Part shown: positions 18,417 to 27,985 of the stretch, one piece after another | Numbering within the stretch: the stretch's first letter is position 1 | Layout: the number at the start of each line of letters is the position of its first letter | Source: Bacteroidia bacterium | GTDB lineage: Bacteria; Bacteroidota; Bacteroidia; Bacteroidales; UBA932 | NCBI GenBank assembly: GCA_021153285.1 | Contig: JAGKTT010000005.1 | Span: forward strand, 6,019 to 70,018 | Length of the DNA: 64,000 nucleotides | Direction of reading: 5' to 3' | Translations under genes and position numbers: made by a program | The notes under the pieces: model-generated | Seen by the model: only the letters and a program-made list of their open reading frames with translations | Databases searched by the model: none | Told to the model about the DNA's origin: nothing

Positions 18417-18710
18417 ATGAATTTTACAGGTATAATCGTAGGACTTGCTACATTCCTTATCATCGGGATATTCCACCCGATAGTAATCAAAGCAGAATAT
18501 TATCTTGGAACAAAATGCTGGTGGATGTTCCTTCTTGCCGGAATCATCTTCGGAGCATTATCACTGATGGTCAGCCATCTCATTCTTTCCACCATTCTCG
18601 GCGTTACGGCATTTTCATCATTCTGGAGCATCCTTGAATTGAAGGAACAGAAAGAGCGTGTCAGGAAAGGCTGGTTCCCGGCAGGCCCGGGCCACAAAAA
18701 ACAGTATTAA
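18417..18710 (+). CDS. DUF4491 family membrane protein
   Basis: 97 residues with three membrane segments: IIVGLATFLIIGIFHPIVIKAEYYLG, WWMFLLAGIIFGALSLMV and ILGVTAFSSFWSILELKEQ, then a basic tail RVRKGWFPAGP. The HPIVIKAEYY and ELKEQ..RV.KGWFP motifs are specific to DUF4491, a Bacteroidota/Firmicutes family of unknown role. A strong terminator follows. Confidence 0.88.
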   Translation: MNFTGIIVGLATFLIIGIFHPIVIKAEYYLGTKCWWMFLLAGIIFGALSLMVSHLILSTILGVTAFSSFWSILELKEQKERVRKGWFPAGPGHKKQY

Positions 18711-18738
18711 GTCCAGGAAAAGAGATCCATTGATCAAG

Positions 18739-18773
18739 TGTACTCAGAAAAGAGATCTGAGTACACTTTTTTA
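18739..18773 (+). terminator. Intrinsic terminator
   Basis: AAGTGTACTCAG and CTGAGTACACTT pair over a short loop, followed by a run of T. It closes the DUF4491 unit and separates it from gadB. Confidence 0.92.
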
Positions 18774-18869
18774 TATGCCTGTCCCTTACGGCTTTCTTAT
18801 ACGCGGCATAAATGGCACAATTTGTGACCAGCCTCGGACAGGTTTTACAATTTTTAAATATTATAAATT

Positions 18870-20285
18870 ATGAACACAAGAAGAAAGACTGGAGAAGATG
18901 ATATGAGCGAGATATTCGGCTCTAAGGAAATGCGGGAACCTGCACCTTCGGAATTCATCCCGAAACACCGGACAGCTGCGGAAACGGCATATCAGATAGT
19001 CAAGGACGAGACATTCCCTCAGACTCAGCCAAGGCTGAATCTCGCCACATTCGTCACGACATATATGGATGACTACGGCACCCGTCTGATGAACGAAGCT
19101 GTGGGCGTCAATTTCATCGATGAAACCGAATACCCACGAGTGGCTGTAATGTGCGGACGATGCATCAATATGGTCGCCAATATGTGGAACACACCGGAAA
19201 AGGGAGCGTGGAAGACTGGAGCAGTGGGAATCGGCTCATCAGAGGCCTGTATGCTCGGAGGAGTGGCAGCCTGGCTGCGTTGGCGCGACAGACGCAAGGC
19301 TGAGGGAAAACCATACGACAAGCCGAATCTGGTAATGAGTACGGCATATCAGGTAGTATGGGAAAAGTTCTGTCAGCTATGGCAGATAGAGATGCGTACT
19401 GTACCGATCACCCTCGAACATCCTACATTGGATATCGAGGAAGCGATCAGGATGTGCGACGAAAACACCATATGCATCGTACCGATAATGGGAGTGACCT
19501 GGACAGGAATGAACGATGATGTGGAAGGATTGAATGAAGCTCTTGAAGCCTACAATGCAAGGACAGGATACGATGTTCCGATCCACATCGACGCAGCATC
19601 CGGAGGCTTCATCCTCCCGTTCCTCTTTCCTGAAAAGAAATGGGATTTCAGACTCAAATGGGTCTATTCGATCTCTACATCCGGGCATAAATATGGTCTG
19701 GTATATCCTGGTCTGGGCTGGGTCATATGGCGGGACAAAAAATACCTTCCTGCAGATATGTCATTCAGTGTCAATTATCTGGGAGCAAGCATCTCACAGG
19801 TCGGACTTAACTTCTCACGCCCTGCCGCACAGATTCTAGGCCAATATTACAATTTCATCCACCTTGGTACAGAAGGATACAAGGAAATCCATACAAATTC
19901 AATGGATATCGCCCGGTACTGCCACAAGGCCATCGGAAAGATGCATTGCTTCGAAAATTACTCGGAGACATTGGATAATCCGCTTTTCATATGGAAATTG
20001 AAACCGGAATATGAAGAAAAGGCCAATTGGACACTCTTCGACCTTCAGGACAAGCTGATGCAGAGCGGTTGGATGGTGCCGGCTTATACGATGCCGAAGA
20101 ACATCGAAGATATGGTGGTTATGCGAATAGTAGTACGCCAAGGAATGTCACGCGATATGGCAGATATGCTTATTCAGGACATACATAATGCCGTCGCTGA
20201 ACTGGAAAAGCTCAAATACCCGACCCCATCGCGACAGAGTCACATAAAACAGGAAAAGCAGAAAGGAAAGGTTTACACCCACTGA
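18870..20285 (+). CDS. gadB: Glutamate decarboxylase
   Basis: 471 residues of the PLP-dependent group II decarboxylase family, Gad type: FVTTYMDDYGTRLMNEAVGVNFID, VGIGSSEACMLGGVAAWLRWR, IHIDAASGGFILPF, and SISTSGHKYGLVYPG with the PLP-binding Lys274. It ends KGKVYTH, like the pH-sensing GadB tail. It converts glutamate to GABA, consuming a proton. An in-frame ATG at 18903 is an alternative start. The GABA antiporter gene follows after 33 bp, so the pair is an acid-resistance operon. Confidence 0.96.
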   Translation: MNTRRKTGEDDMSEIFGSKEMREPAPSEFIPKHRTAAETAYQIVKDETFPQTQPRLNLATFVTTYMDDYGTRLMNEAVGVNFIDETEYPRVAVMCGRCINMVANMWNTPEKGAWKTGAVGIGSSEACMLGGVAAWLRWRDRRKAEGKPYDKPNLVMSTAYQVVWEKFCQLWQIEMRTVPITLEHPTLDIEEAIRMCDENTICIVPIMGVTWTGMNDDVEGLNEALEAYNARTGYDVPIHIDAASGGFILPFLFPEKKWDFRLKWVYSISTSGHKYGLVYPGLGWVIWRDKKYLPADMSFSVNYLGASISQVGLNFSRPAAQILGQYYNFIHLGTEGYKEIHTNSMDIARYCHKAIGKMHCFENYSETLDNPLFIWKLKPEYEEKANWTLFDLQDKLMQSGWMVPAYTMPKNIEDMVVMRIVVRQGMSRDMADMLIQDIHNAVAELEKLKYPTPSRQSHIKQEKQKGKVYTH

Positions 20286-20318
20286 TGTATCCCCGCATAA
20301 CAAAAAACGAACTATATT

Positions 20319-21776
20319 ATGGACACACAGAAAACAAATACAGGATTCAAGCTTAGCGTCGCCACACTGGCCATTATGAACATAACGGCAGTGGTTAGTC
20401 TCAGAGGTCTGCCTGCAGAAGCTGTGTACGGGCCCTCATCTGCATTCTACTATCTCTTTGCAGCCATTGTATTTCTGATCCCTACAGCAATGGTAGCAGC
20501 AGAAATGGCAGCAATGTTTTCCGACAAGCAGGGTGGAGTTTTCCGTTGGGTAGGCGAAGCCTTCGGTGCGCGTACAGGATTTCTGGCAATATGGCTGCAA
20601 TGGATCGAATCCACCATCTGGTATCCGACCGTATTGACCTTCGGAGCAGTATCATTCGCATATATCGGCCTGAACGATGCATCGGATGCGGCATTGGCCT
20701 CAAACAAGTTATTCACCCTCACGGCGGTCCTCGCAATATACTGGATCGCAACATTCATTGCCTTGAAAGGCCTGAGCTGGGTCGGCAAGATCAGCAAATG
20801 GGGCGGTATGGTCGGAACAATCATTCCAGCAGGACTTCTGATAGTATTGGGCATAATATATATTGTTACAGGCGGCCACAATCATATGGATATGTCGCAG
20901 GGATTCTTCCCGGACCTTACGAAATTCGACAATCTTGTCCTGGCCAGCAGCATCTTTCTTTTCTATGCAGGAATGGAGATGATGGGCGTACACGTAATGG
21001 ATGTGAACAACCCTTCGAAAAACTACCCTAAGGCGATCATTATCGGCTCATTAGCAACAGTAGCAATCTTCGTTCTGGGAACTTTTGCGCTGGGCTTCAT
21101 CATCCCTGCCAAGGATATAAACCTCACCCAATCACTGCTTGTCGGCTTTGACAATTATTTCAGGCATTTCCACATAACCTGGGCAGGGCCTATTATCGCA
21201 ATCGCTCTGATGGTCGGAGTATTGGCCAGCGTGTTGACCTGGGTGGCAGGACCTTCAAAAGGTATATTCACAGTAGGAAAAGCCGGTTATCTGCCTCCAT
21301 TTTTCCAGAAGACCAACAGAAACGGTGTCCAGCGTAATATCCTGCTGGTTCAGGGAGGTATCGTGACTCTCCTGTCCCTGCTGTTCGTGGTGATGCCTTC
21401 CGTGCAATCATTCTACCAGATACTATCTCAGCTGACTATCCTGCTGTACCTGATAATGTATATGCTGATGTTTACTGCAGGCATAGTGCTCCGTTACAAG
21501 ATGAAGAATACTCCTCGTCCGTTCCGGCTGGGTAAAGGTAACGCACTGATGTGGATTCTTGGATTAGTGGGTTTCGCCGGTTCCCTGCTGGCATTCATCC
21601 TCAGTTTCATCCCTCCGGGACAGATTGCCACTGGAAGCAATGTTGTCTGGTACTCTGTTCTGATCATAGGATGCATAGTTATGGTCGTGATTCCTTTCAT
21701 CATCTACTCGTTGAGAAAAGCTTCGTGGCGGGATCCTGACACCGAATTCGCTCCGTTCCATTGGGAGCAGAAATAG
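20319..21776 (+). CDS. gadC: Glutamate/GABA antiporter
   Basis: 485 residues with about twelve membrane segments, APC superfamily. AIMNITAVVSLRGLPAEAVYGPSS near the N-terminus and GGVFRWVGEAFG are characteristic of GadC-like exchangers. It swaps extracellular glutamate for cytoplasmic GABA so that GadB can remove protons. The cytosolic C-terminal tail is short. Terminator at 21813 closes the gadBC operon. Confidence 0.93.
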   Translation: MDTQKTNTGFKLSVATLAIMNITAVVSLRGLPAEAVYGPSSAFYYLFAAIVFLIPTAMVAAEMAAMFSDKQGGVFRWVGEAFGARTGFLAIWLQWIESTIWYPTVLTFGAVSFAYIGLNDASDAALASNKLFTLTAVLAIYWIATFIALKGLSWVGKISKWGGMVGTIIPAGLLIVLGIIYIVTGGHNHMDMSQGFFPDLTKFDNLVLASSIFLFYAGMEMMGVHVMDVNNPSKNYPKAIIIGSLATVAIFVLGTFALGFIIPAKDINLTQSLLVGFDNYFRHFHITWAGPIIAIALMVGVLASVLTWVAGPSKGIFTVGKAGYLPPFFQKTNRNGVQRNILLVQGGIVTLLSLLFVVMPSVQSFYQILSQLTILLYLIMYMLMFTAGIVLRYKMKNTPRPFRLGKGNALMWILGLVGFAGSLLAFILSFIPPGQIATGSNVVWYSVLIIGCIVMVVIPFIIYSLRKASWRDPDTEFAPFHWEQK

Positions 21777-21812
21777 TCCTATGTTCATAGGAGGTATTTT
21801 CTGACTTAAGGA

Positions 21813-21863
21813 TAAGACTGTTCACAGGAGGTCATAAAAAGCCCCTGTGAACAGTCTTTTATC
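21813..21863 (+). terminator. Intrinsic terminator after gadC
   Basis: AAGACTGTTCACAGG and CCTGTGAACAGTCTT form a 15-bp stem with a 15-base loop, followed by TT. Confidence 0.9.
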
Positions 21864-21894
21864 TTGTCATTCTAATATAGAATCGGTAACTTTG
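21864..21894 (+). promoter_or_regulatory. Promoter of the MsrA-AlkD gene
   Basis: TTG at 21864-21866, 20-base spacer, TAACTTTG at 21887-21894. The start codon ATG is only 6 bases farther, so the transcript would begin at or within a few bases of it. This supports the start at 21901 and suggests a leaderless mRNA. Confidence 0.65.
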
Positions 21895-21900
21895 TCTGAT

Positions 21901-23079
21901 ATGACCAAGACGATTTACTTTGCAGGAGGATGTTTCTGGGGTACGGAACATTACCTGAGACAGCTGGATGGAGTTTTAGAAACTGTGGCTGGATACGCGA
22001 ACGGAAATGTTCCGGATCCCAGCTACGAGGACGTATATACCGATACGACCGGCTATGCGGAATGCGTGAAGCTTACATATGACTCTGAAATCATTTCCCT
22101 CACGACGCTCTGCAGACTGTTTTTCAGGTCAATCGATCCGCTTCTGATAAACCGCCAGGGAAATGACATCGGCACAAGATACAGAACCGGAGTCTATTGG
22201 ACAGACCCTCAGGACGAGCAAGATATAGAAATGGTCTTCAATGAGATACAAGGCGTCAGTTCCGGTCCTTTGGCTGTGGAGAAAAAGCCTGTTGAATGCT
22301 TTTATCCCGCAGAGGAATATCATCAGGACTATCTTGTCAAGAATCCGGACGGGTACTGTCATCTTTCGCCATTGACCCTGAAAGCGGCCCGACAATACAC
22401 CGATGTACTTAAGGCACTGAGAGAATACTCCGACAAGGAAAAGAAAGAAGTACTGCCTCGTTTCTTCAAGACAGGCAAAGGCCAATATGGCGAGGGAGAC
22501 CGTTTTATGGGGGTAATTGTCCCGAACACCCGAAAGGTGGCAAAGACCGCTGCAGGGTTGCCATTGGAAGTGGTGGAAATGCTCCTTGAGAGCCGATGGC
22601 ACGAGTGCAGGCTCTGCGCCCTATTGATATTGATTGAAAAATACAGAAAGGATCCGGAGAATATTGTCAGATTTTATCTGAGCCATACAAGATGGGTAAA
22701 CAATTGGGATCTTGTGGATCTTTCCGCTCCATATATTCTCGGAGATTATATGCTCAAACAAGAAGATCGCAGTATCCTTGATGAATTGGCCGGTTCATCG
22801 GTTATGTGGGAACAGAGAATTGCAGTGGTATCGACATTGATGCTTATCAGGAACGGGCAGTTCAAGGATACGATGAGATTGGCTGAAAAGCTTTTGTGCA
22901 CCAGGCACGACCTTATGCAGAAGGCTGTCGGCTGGATGCTGCGCGAAGTCGGTAAAAGGGACGAAGGACTGTTGTGCGGATTTCTCGAGAAGCACAAAAG
23001 CGTGATGCCCCGTACTATGCTTCGATATGCTATTGAGAAATTCAGCCCGGAGCGGAGAAGGTGTTATTTAAAACATTGA
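21901..23079 (+). CDS. Fusion of peptide-methionine (S)-S-oxide reductase and AlkD-like DNA alkylation repair domain
   Basis: 392 residues from ATG 21901. Residues 1 to about 160 are MsrA: YFAGGCFWGTEHYLR with the catalytic Cys11, VAGYANGNVPDPSYEDV, IDPLLINRQGNDIGTRYR and the YHQDYLVKNPDGYCHL end. MsrA reduces Met-S-sulfoxide in proteins. Residues about 180-392 are a HEAT-like AlkD family domain: FMGVIVPNTRKVAK, SRWHECRLCALLIL, WVNNWDLVDLSAPYILG with the catalytic-type Asp, and LMQKAVGWMLREVGKRD. AlkD removes alkylated bases. No stop or start separates the parts. The fusion would join protein and DNA damage repair in one polypeptide. Confidence 0.88.
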   Translation: MTKTIYFAGGCFWGTEHYLRQLDGVLETVAGYANGNVPDPSYEDVYTDTTGYAECVKLTYDSEIISLTTLCRLFFRSIDPLLINRQGNDIGTRYRTGVYWTDPQDEQDIEMVFNEIQGVSSGPLAVEKKPVECFYPAEEYHQDYLVKNPDGYCHLSPLTLKAARQYTDVLKALREYSDKEKKEVLPRFFKTGKGQYGEGDRFMGVIVPNTRKVAKTAAGLPLEVVEMLLESRWHECRLCALLILIEKYRKDPENIVRFYLSHTRWVNNWDLVDLSAPYILGDYMLKQEDRSILDELAGSSVMWEQRIAVVSTLMLIRNGQFKDTMRLAEKLLCTRHDLMQKAVGWMLREVGKRDEGLLCGFLEKHKSVMPRTMLRYAIEKFSPERRRCYLKH

Positions 23080-23127
23080 TGCGTAATGTATTATAACCAA
23101 TTTCGACAAATATTAACAACTACAGCT

Positions 23128-23904
23128 ATGAGACATAAAACCTTCCTGCTGCTTGCCGCAGCATTAACCTTCACCTGTGCGTGCCGTAATACTGTCGCAG
23201 AAGTAGAAATACACCCGATTCAGGACAATGCCCAGCCGAGACTGATGCAGAGGGCTCTTTTTTCTGAGGCGCCTGACAGTCTGATAGCAGAACTCGGTCT
23301 GGAAGAAGGAATACCGGCGTCAGTATGCGCATTCCTTGTAAAGGCCGATGGCAAGGAAATACTGTTCGATGCTGCGAACGGAGCTCCTGACTCACAGCTT
23401 GTTCCGAAACTCATATCATTAGAAGTCAAACCTGAAGACGTCGACCATATCTTCATCACCCATCTGCACGGAGACCACATCGGAGGTCTGACAGCTGATG
23501 ACAAGGCCGTTTTCCCTAACGCCCGATTACATATCAATACCGTCGAGCTGGACGCCTGGATGGCAATGCCTGAAGAACAGACAGCCAGAATCAGAAAGAC
23601 GATCGAACTTTATGAAGACAGTCTCGATAAGTTCACCCTTGATGACACCCTGCCTTGCGGTATAAAGGCTATCGAGGCGTACGGACATACCCCGGGCCAT
23701 ACTGTCTATCAGATCGGTACCAATATCATAGCAGGTGACATTATGCACGGAACTGCACTTCAGGTCAAGTATCCGCAGTACAGCGCACGGTTCGATATGG
23801 ATAAGACTCAGGCAGTAGAAACACGAAAAGCTGTTATGAAGACAGCCCAAGAGGAAGGCCTGAGGGTTTATGGAATGCACTTCCCTGATCCATACTGGCT
23901 ATAG
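23128..23904 (+). CDS. Metallo-beta-lactamase-fold hydrolase, exported
   Basis: 258 residues. Start at 23128 gives MRHKTFLLLAAALTFTCAC, a lipoprotein-like signal. The MBL fold is shown by FITHLHGDHIGGL (HxHxDH zinc site), GHTPGH and IAGDIMHG, and a final YGMHFPDPY with the last His. These are typical of quorum-lactonase or glyoxalase-II-like members; the substrate is unknown. It lies 48 bp after the MsrA-AlkD gene and may share its transcript. Confidence 0.85.
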   Translation: MRHKTFLLLAAALTFTCACRNTVAEVEIHPIQDNAQPRLMQRALFSEAPDSLIAELGLEEGIPASVCAFLVKADGKEILFDAANGAPDSQLVPKLISLEVKPEDVDHIFITHLHGDHIGGLTADDKAVFPNARLHINTVELDAWMAMPEEQTARIRKTIELYEDSLDKFTLDDTLPCGIKAIEAYGHTPGHTVYQIGTNIIAGDIMHGTALQVKYPQYSARFDMDKTQAVETRKAVMKTAQEEGLRVYGMHFPDPYWL

Positions 23905-23959
23905 AGTTTCTTCAACAGCCACATTGAGAAAAGAAAGGAGTATCAAATATGATGGATAA

Positions 23960-24961
23960 ATGAAAAAGATATTCAGGAAATACATCGTAGATGCGATGAG
24001 TCATATGGCTATGGGCCTGTTCTGTTCCCTGATTCTGGGACTGATCATAAGCCAGATCGCCAGAATTCCGGGACTTGATTTTCTGGATTTCATAGCTGAG
24101 GCCTTATCAAGTACTTCACCTCTGATCGGAGCGTGCATCGGCCTTGCAATGGCTTCAGGAATGTCTTGTGCACCTCTTGTTACGATTTCCTCGGCGATCA
24201 CGGGTGCATTGGGATACCAGTTCGGAGGACCGGTAGGAGCGTATCTGAGCGTTATCCTCGGAGCCGAGATCGGAATGCTGTTTTCAAAGAAGACTCCGAT
24301 AGACATCATATTGACTCCTTTAGTGACTATAGTTTGCGGAGGACTTTTCGCCAGATATTGCTGCTCTCCTATAAATGATTTTATGTTATATCTTGGAGCA
24401 GTAATCAACGATGCTACCCAGTTGAGTCCATTCCTGATGGGAATTACAGTTTCCGTATTGGTAGGCTGCGCCCTTACTCTCCCGATCAGTTCGGTAGCCA
24501 TCTGCGTAATGCTCGGCATCGATGGACTTGCAGCAGGGGCTGCGACAGTCGGATGTTGCGCACAGATGGTCGGATTTGCAGTCATCAGTTATAAAGACAA
24601 TGGTGTCGGAGGACTGCTTTCACAAGGAGTCGGCACATCAATGCTGCAGATAGGAAACATTATGAGAAAGCCGGTGATATGGCTTGCTCCGACCCTGACA
24701 TCAGCCATATTGGGTCCCGTATCCACAGTATGGCTGGAAATGACCAACAATTCCCTTGGTGCCGGAATGGGTACATCCGGACTCGTCGGTCCTCTCGCCA
24801 CATATGCAACAATGTCACCTGAGGCTGATTCCATCGGAATGCTGATAGTAAAGATCCTATGTCTCTACTTCATTGCCCCTGCCATAATAAGCCTTGGACT
24901 CAACGCGATAATGACAAGACTTGGCTGGATAAAGCCAGGAGATATGAAACTGAATCAATGA
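23960..24961 (+). CDS. PTS EIIC-like membrane permease
   Basis: 333 residues with eight to ten membrane segments. The sequence SCAPLVTISSAITGALGYQFGGPVGAYLSVILGAEIG and the conserved GVGTSMLQIGNIMRKP and AGMGTSGLVGPLATY match the PTS_EIIC_2 family. No EIIA or EIIB is next to it, so whether it phosphorylates its substrate is open. The stop overlaps the GNAT start (ATGA), so the two are translationally coupled. Confidence 0.75.
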   Translation: MKKIFRKYIVDAMSHMAMGLFCSLILGLIISQIARIPGLDFLDFIAEALSSTSPLIGACIGLAMASGMSCAPLVTISSAITGALGYQFGGPVGAYLSVILGAEIGMLFSKKTPIDIILTPLVTIVCGGLFARYCCSPINDFMLYLGAVINDATQLSPFLMGITVSVLVGCALTLPISSVAICVMLGIDGLAAGAATVGCCAQMVGFAVISYKDNGVGGLLSQGVGTSMLQIGNIMRKPVIWLAPTLTSAILGPVSTVWLEMTNNSLGAGMGTSGLVGPLATYATMSPEADSIGMLIVKILCLYFIAPAIISLGLNAIMTRLGWIKPGDMKLNQ

Positions 24962-25431
24962 TCAGAACAGCCACACACAATGACATTCCATCCCTTATGG
25001 AGATTTTCCATAAGGCTAAGGGAATAATGCGCGCAAGCGGCAATCTCCATCAATGGAACGACAGTTATCCTTCAGAAGAAATCGTCAGAAAGGATATCGA
25101 TGATGGGAATTGTTTCGTTCTATGCAAAGATAGCCGCATCATAGCCACAATGGCATTCATTCCCGGCCCAGACCCGACTTACGCCTATATCGAAGGCAGC
25201 TGGCTCAATGATGAGCCCTATTATGTAATTCACCGCATAGCAGCAATTGAGCCCGGTCACAAGGCTGCTGAAGTCCTCTTGGACTGGGCATTCACCCGTA
25301 CATCCTGCATCAGGATCGACACCCACAAGGACAATGTGATAATGCATCACATACTCACCCGCTATGGTTTCGCTCATTGCGGCACAATCTATCTCGCCAA
25401 CGGTGATCCACGCGAAGCATATCAGAAATAA
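24958..25431 (+). CDS. GNAT family N-acetyltransferase
   Basis: 157 residues beginning MIRTATHNDIPSLMEIFHKAKG, typical of GNAT. The middle YVIHRIAAIEPGHKAAEVLLDWAF holds the acetyl-CoA-binding region and IRIDTHKDNVIMHHILTRYGF the last strand and helix. Acceptor unknown. Start chosen by the 4-bp ATGA overlap with the permease. Confidence 0.88.
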   Translation: MIRTATHNDIPSLMEIFHKAKGIMRASGNLHQWNDSYPSEEIVRKDIDDGNCFVLCKDSRIIATMAFIPGPDPTYAYIEGSWLNDEPYYVIHRIAAIEPGHKAAEVLLDWAFTRTSCIRIDTHKDNVIMHHILTRYGFAHCGTIYLANGDPREAYQK

Positions 25432-25483
25432 AACAGATCAATGAAGCGGATCATCCACAAAAACCCTCTCAAACTTGCTGAAA

Positions 25484-26869
25484 TCAAAACTTGCGAGTGG
25501 TATTTTCGGAATGGCTCATAACGTCAAGCATCCAGTAAACACAGTTCAAGGTATGATCCATAAGCAGGCTCGGCTCAAGTGTCACTTTGCTTTCTCCGAA
25601 TGCATCGAATACGGCCAATGTATTTTCTGCTGGTACGACACTATCTGAGTAACTGAAATAAAGCTTCATAGGCTTGACCGGGATCCATCCTTTTATCAGG
25701 TCAGATTTTTCAAGACATTCGTACAAAGCCTTGCATATCTCAGAATCTTTATCCATAATTTCGTCACTCAATATATCCTCAATCCTGAGCAAGCCGCCTG
25801 TAGTCTCTTCTCCTTCCGGCATTAAAAAGCTGAAATACAGATCATTCATTTCTGATGTCGTGTATTTCCTGGAATCCAAAGCTTCATCAAGAACCTCCTT
25901 ATGCTCAAGAAATCTCTCCGAATAAAACCTATTCTCATCGAACTTCCCAAGGATATCAGGATATGAATCATACATAGACTTCATCGTAAGAGTAAAGAGG
26001 ACCGGATTTGCCGTAGTTCCCTCTTCCAGATATATATCAACCGTAAGAGATGGGCTGTAAGGTCCTGCGGCACAACAGGAATGTGTGAAATTCCAATATT
26101 GAGAGACATCAGAATGTGTATCCATATATTTATGGACGGCCAATGCATTTCCACCGCCTTGAGAAGCTCCGGCAACCGATGTGGACCATCCGGGGGTCAT
26201 TTCAGCAATAGACAGTTCCTCGAATAATTTATAACCGGCCTCCAGCGCATCAATTGAATTGACAGCACAAAGTTCGTGATTCATATATGGATGAACCATA
26301 TCAGCTGTAGCACCATACCCGATATAGTCCGGCATCAGCACCAGAGAATTGCCGTTTATGAAAGCTTCGAAAGGGTATCCTACGCTCGGACACTCAGCAT
26401 CTGAAGCAATTGTAAAATGTTCCATCAGACATATGCGGTCCGGAGATATATCCGTCCATTCTTCGTCAGCCTTGGCTCCAAGCCAAAGTGCCATAGCAGA
26501 CAGACTGCGCTGCGATCCATACTGATCTATGCTTGGATAGAGATATGTGACTCTACGGAACCAAAGTTCTTCTGGCGCAACACCGACAGTCGAAGCCAGA
26601 TTTTCGATATAGGTATCGATCTGGGCTTCCAGCAGAATCTTCATAGCATCAGGGATTGAAGAAGTCAGAGAAGATTCATCTATAAGGGTGTGAATAAACT
26701 CCTTGAAAGAATATGCATCATCCGTAAGGATTTCATAAGCAGGTTTGTCCTGAGGTATATCTTCCGGGACTTCTACGGAAGGATTGTCATCAAATCCATC
26801 TGGCTTGCATCCGCCGAGAAGGATGATCAAAGCCAGACAAAAGAGGAATCTGATTCTAAAATCACTCAT
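25484..26869 (-). CDS. Lipoprotein alpha/beta-hydrolase (secretory-lipase-like)
   Basis: 461 residues from ATG 26869, giving MSDFRIRFLFCLALIILLGGC with a lipobox Cys. The core VLMPDYIGYGAT (about 195-206) and VAGASQGGGNALAVHKY (nucleophile Ser in G-A-S-Q-G) match the secretory lipase/PF03583-like group; the Asp region (YSDSVVPAENTLAVFD) and His (MDHTLNCVYWM) are in order. It probably hydrolyses lipids or other esters at the cell surface. An in-frame upstream ATG at 26947 is less likely because it would spoil the signal. Divergent from the porin gene. Confidence 0.8.
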   Translation of the reverse strand: MSDFRIRFLFCLALIILLGGCKPDGFDDNPSVEVPEDIPQDKPAYEILTDDAYSFKEFIHTLIDESSLTSSIPDAMKILLEAQIDTYIENLASTVGVAPEELWFRRVTYLYPSIDQYGSQRSLSAMALWLGAKADEEWTDISPDRICLMEHFTIASDAECPSVGYPFEAFINGNSLVLMPDYIGYGATADMVHPYMNHELCAVNSIDALEAGYKLFEELSIAEMTPGWSTSVAGASQGGGNALAVHKYMDTHSDVSQYWNFTHSCCAAGPYSPSLTVDIYLEEGTTANPVLFTLTMKSMYDSYPDILGKFDENRFYSERFLEHKEVLDEALDSRKYTTSEMNDLYFSFLMPEGEETTGGLLRIEDILSDEIMDKDSEICKALYECLEKSDLIKGWIPVKPMKLYFSYSDSVVPAENTLAVFDAFGESKVTLEPSLLMDHTLNCVYWMLDVMSHSENTTRKF

Positions 26870-26953
26870 ATCATCAGTTTTTACAAATATAACTGATTTG
26901 AGTATACGAAAGCGACATTTTATCCATATATTTGTGTCTGCTAACACATATTT

Positions 26954-27985
26954 ATGAAACGCGTATTCATCTCAGTTGCGGCTGCCCTGATCTCATTGTC
27001 TGCAGCCGCTCAGAAAGCAAGTCTGCTCAAACTCGATGTCGAAGCCAGAGTCGACTATACAAATGTATATCAATCCGGTGAAAAGATCAATGATGCCAGC
27101 GGATTCAAGGGAAGGTATCTGAACATCCGCCTGGACGGAAAGCTTGCAGAAAATGTATCTTACTCTTATCGTCAGAGACTGAACAAGCCAAACAAGGATG
27201 CGACTTTCTTCGATGCTACAGACTGGATTACAATCGATTACAGACTAGGCAACTGGACTCTTTCCGGAGGTAAGCAGGTAGTCGGGATCGGAGGATTCGA
27301 ATATGACGGAGCCCCTATCGACCTATACTTTTGCTCGGAGTATTGGAACAACATTGCTTGTTATCAGTATGGTGCAAGCCTTGCTTGGGATACTGATTCA
27401 AGGAATGACAGACTGATGTTCCAGTTCTGCGAAAGTCCCTTCCGACGCAATGATGCTCTCAATGTGAGAAACAACGAAATGTTCGCATATAATATAATGT
27501 GGGCCGGATCGCACGGAATCTACAGTTCACTCTATTCATTGAATTTCATAGAATATCTTCCGGGCAGATTCATCAACTACCTGGCTCTTGGAAACAGATT
27601 CACCGCAGGAGATTTCAGACTCGCCCTTGACTTTATGAACAGAAGTGTAAGTGCAAAGGATTTCGGAAAGGATTTTTCTGTAATGTGCGAACTGAAATGG
27701 TTCCCTATCAGCTGTCTTGATGTCTTTGCCAAAGCCACACACGACAGGAATCTTGCCGATGAAGAGGGTGACTGGTGCGTGACTCCCGGAACATCCATCA
27801 CCAGAATCGGAGGTGGCATCGAATACTATCCTATCAAGGATTCCAAGGCTCTCAGACTGCATCTGAACTGCTGCTATACTTTTGGTAAAGCCGTCACAGC
27901 CGCTGCCCTTCAGGACAGACAGACAATAATTGACGCAGGTATCACCTGGAAAATGAATATGCTGAATCTTAAACGCAGACCATAA
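26954..27985 (+). CDS. OprO/OprP-like porin family protein
   Basis: 343 residues with a signal peptide ending AAAQ. The mature part shows beta-barrel repeats: FKGRYLNIRLDGKLAENVSYSYRQRLNK, DWITIDYRLGNWTLSGGKQVVGIGGFEYDGAPIDL. The KQ..GIGG.E motif is typical of the phosphate-selective porin O/P family. TATATTTG (26927-26934) is a likely -7 element. The stop shares a base with the next start. A related porin is encoded at 57445. Confidence 0.82.
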   Translation: MKRVFISVAAALISLSAAAQKASLLKLDVEARVDYTNVYQSGEKINDASGFKGRYLNIRLDGKLAENVSYSYRQRLNKPNKDATFFDATDWITIDYRLGNWTLSGGKQVVGIGGFEYDGAPIDLYFCSEYWNNIACYQYGASLAWDTDSRNDRLMFQFCESPFRRNDALNVRNNEMFAYNIMWAGSHGIYSSLYSLNFIEYLPGRFINYLALGNRFTAGDFRLALDFMNRSVSAKDFGKDFSVMCELKWFPISCLDVFAKATHDRNLADEEGDWCVTPGTSITRIGGGIEYYPIKDSKALRLHLNCCYTFGKAVTAAALQDRQTIIDAGITWKMNMLNLKRRP

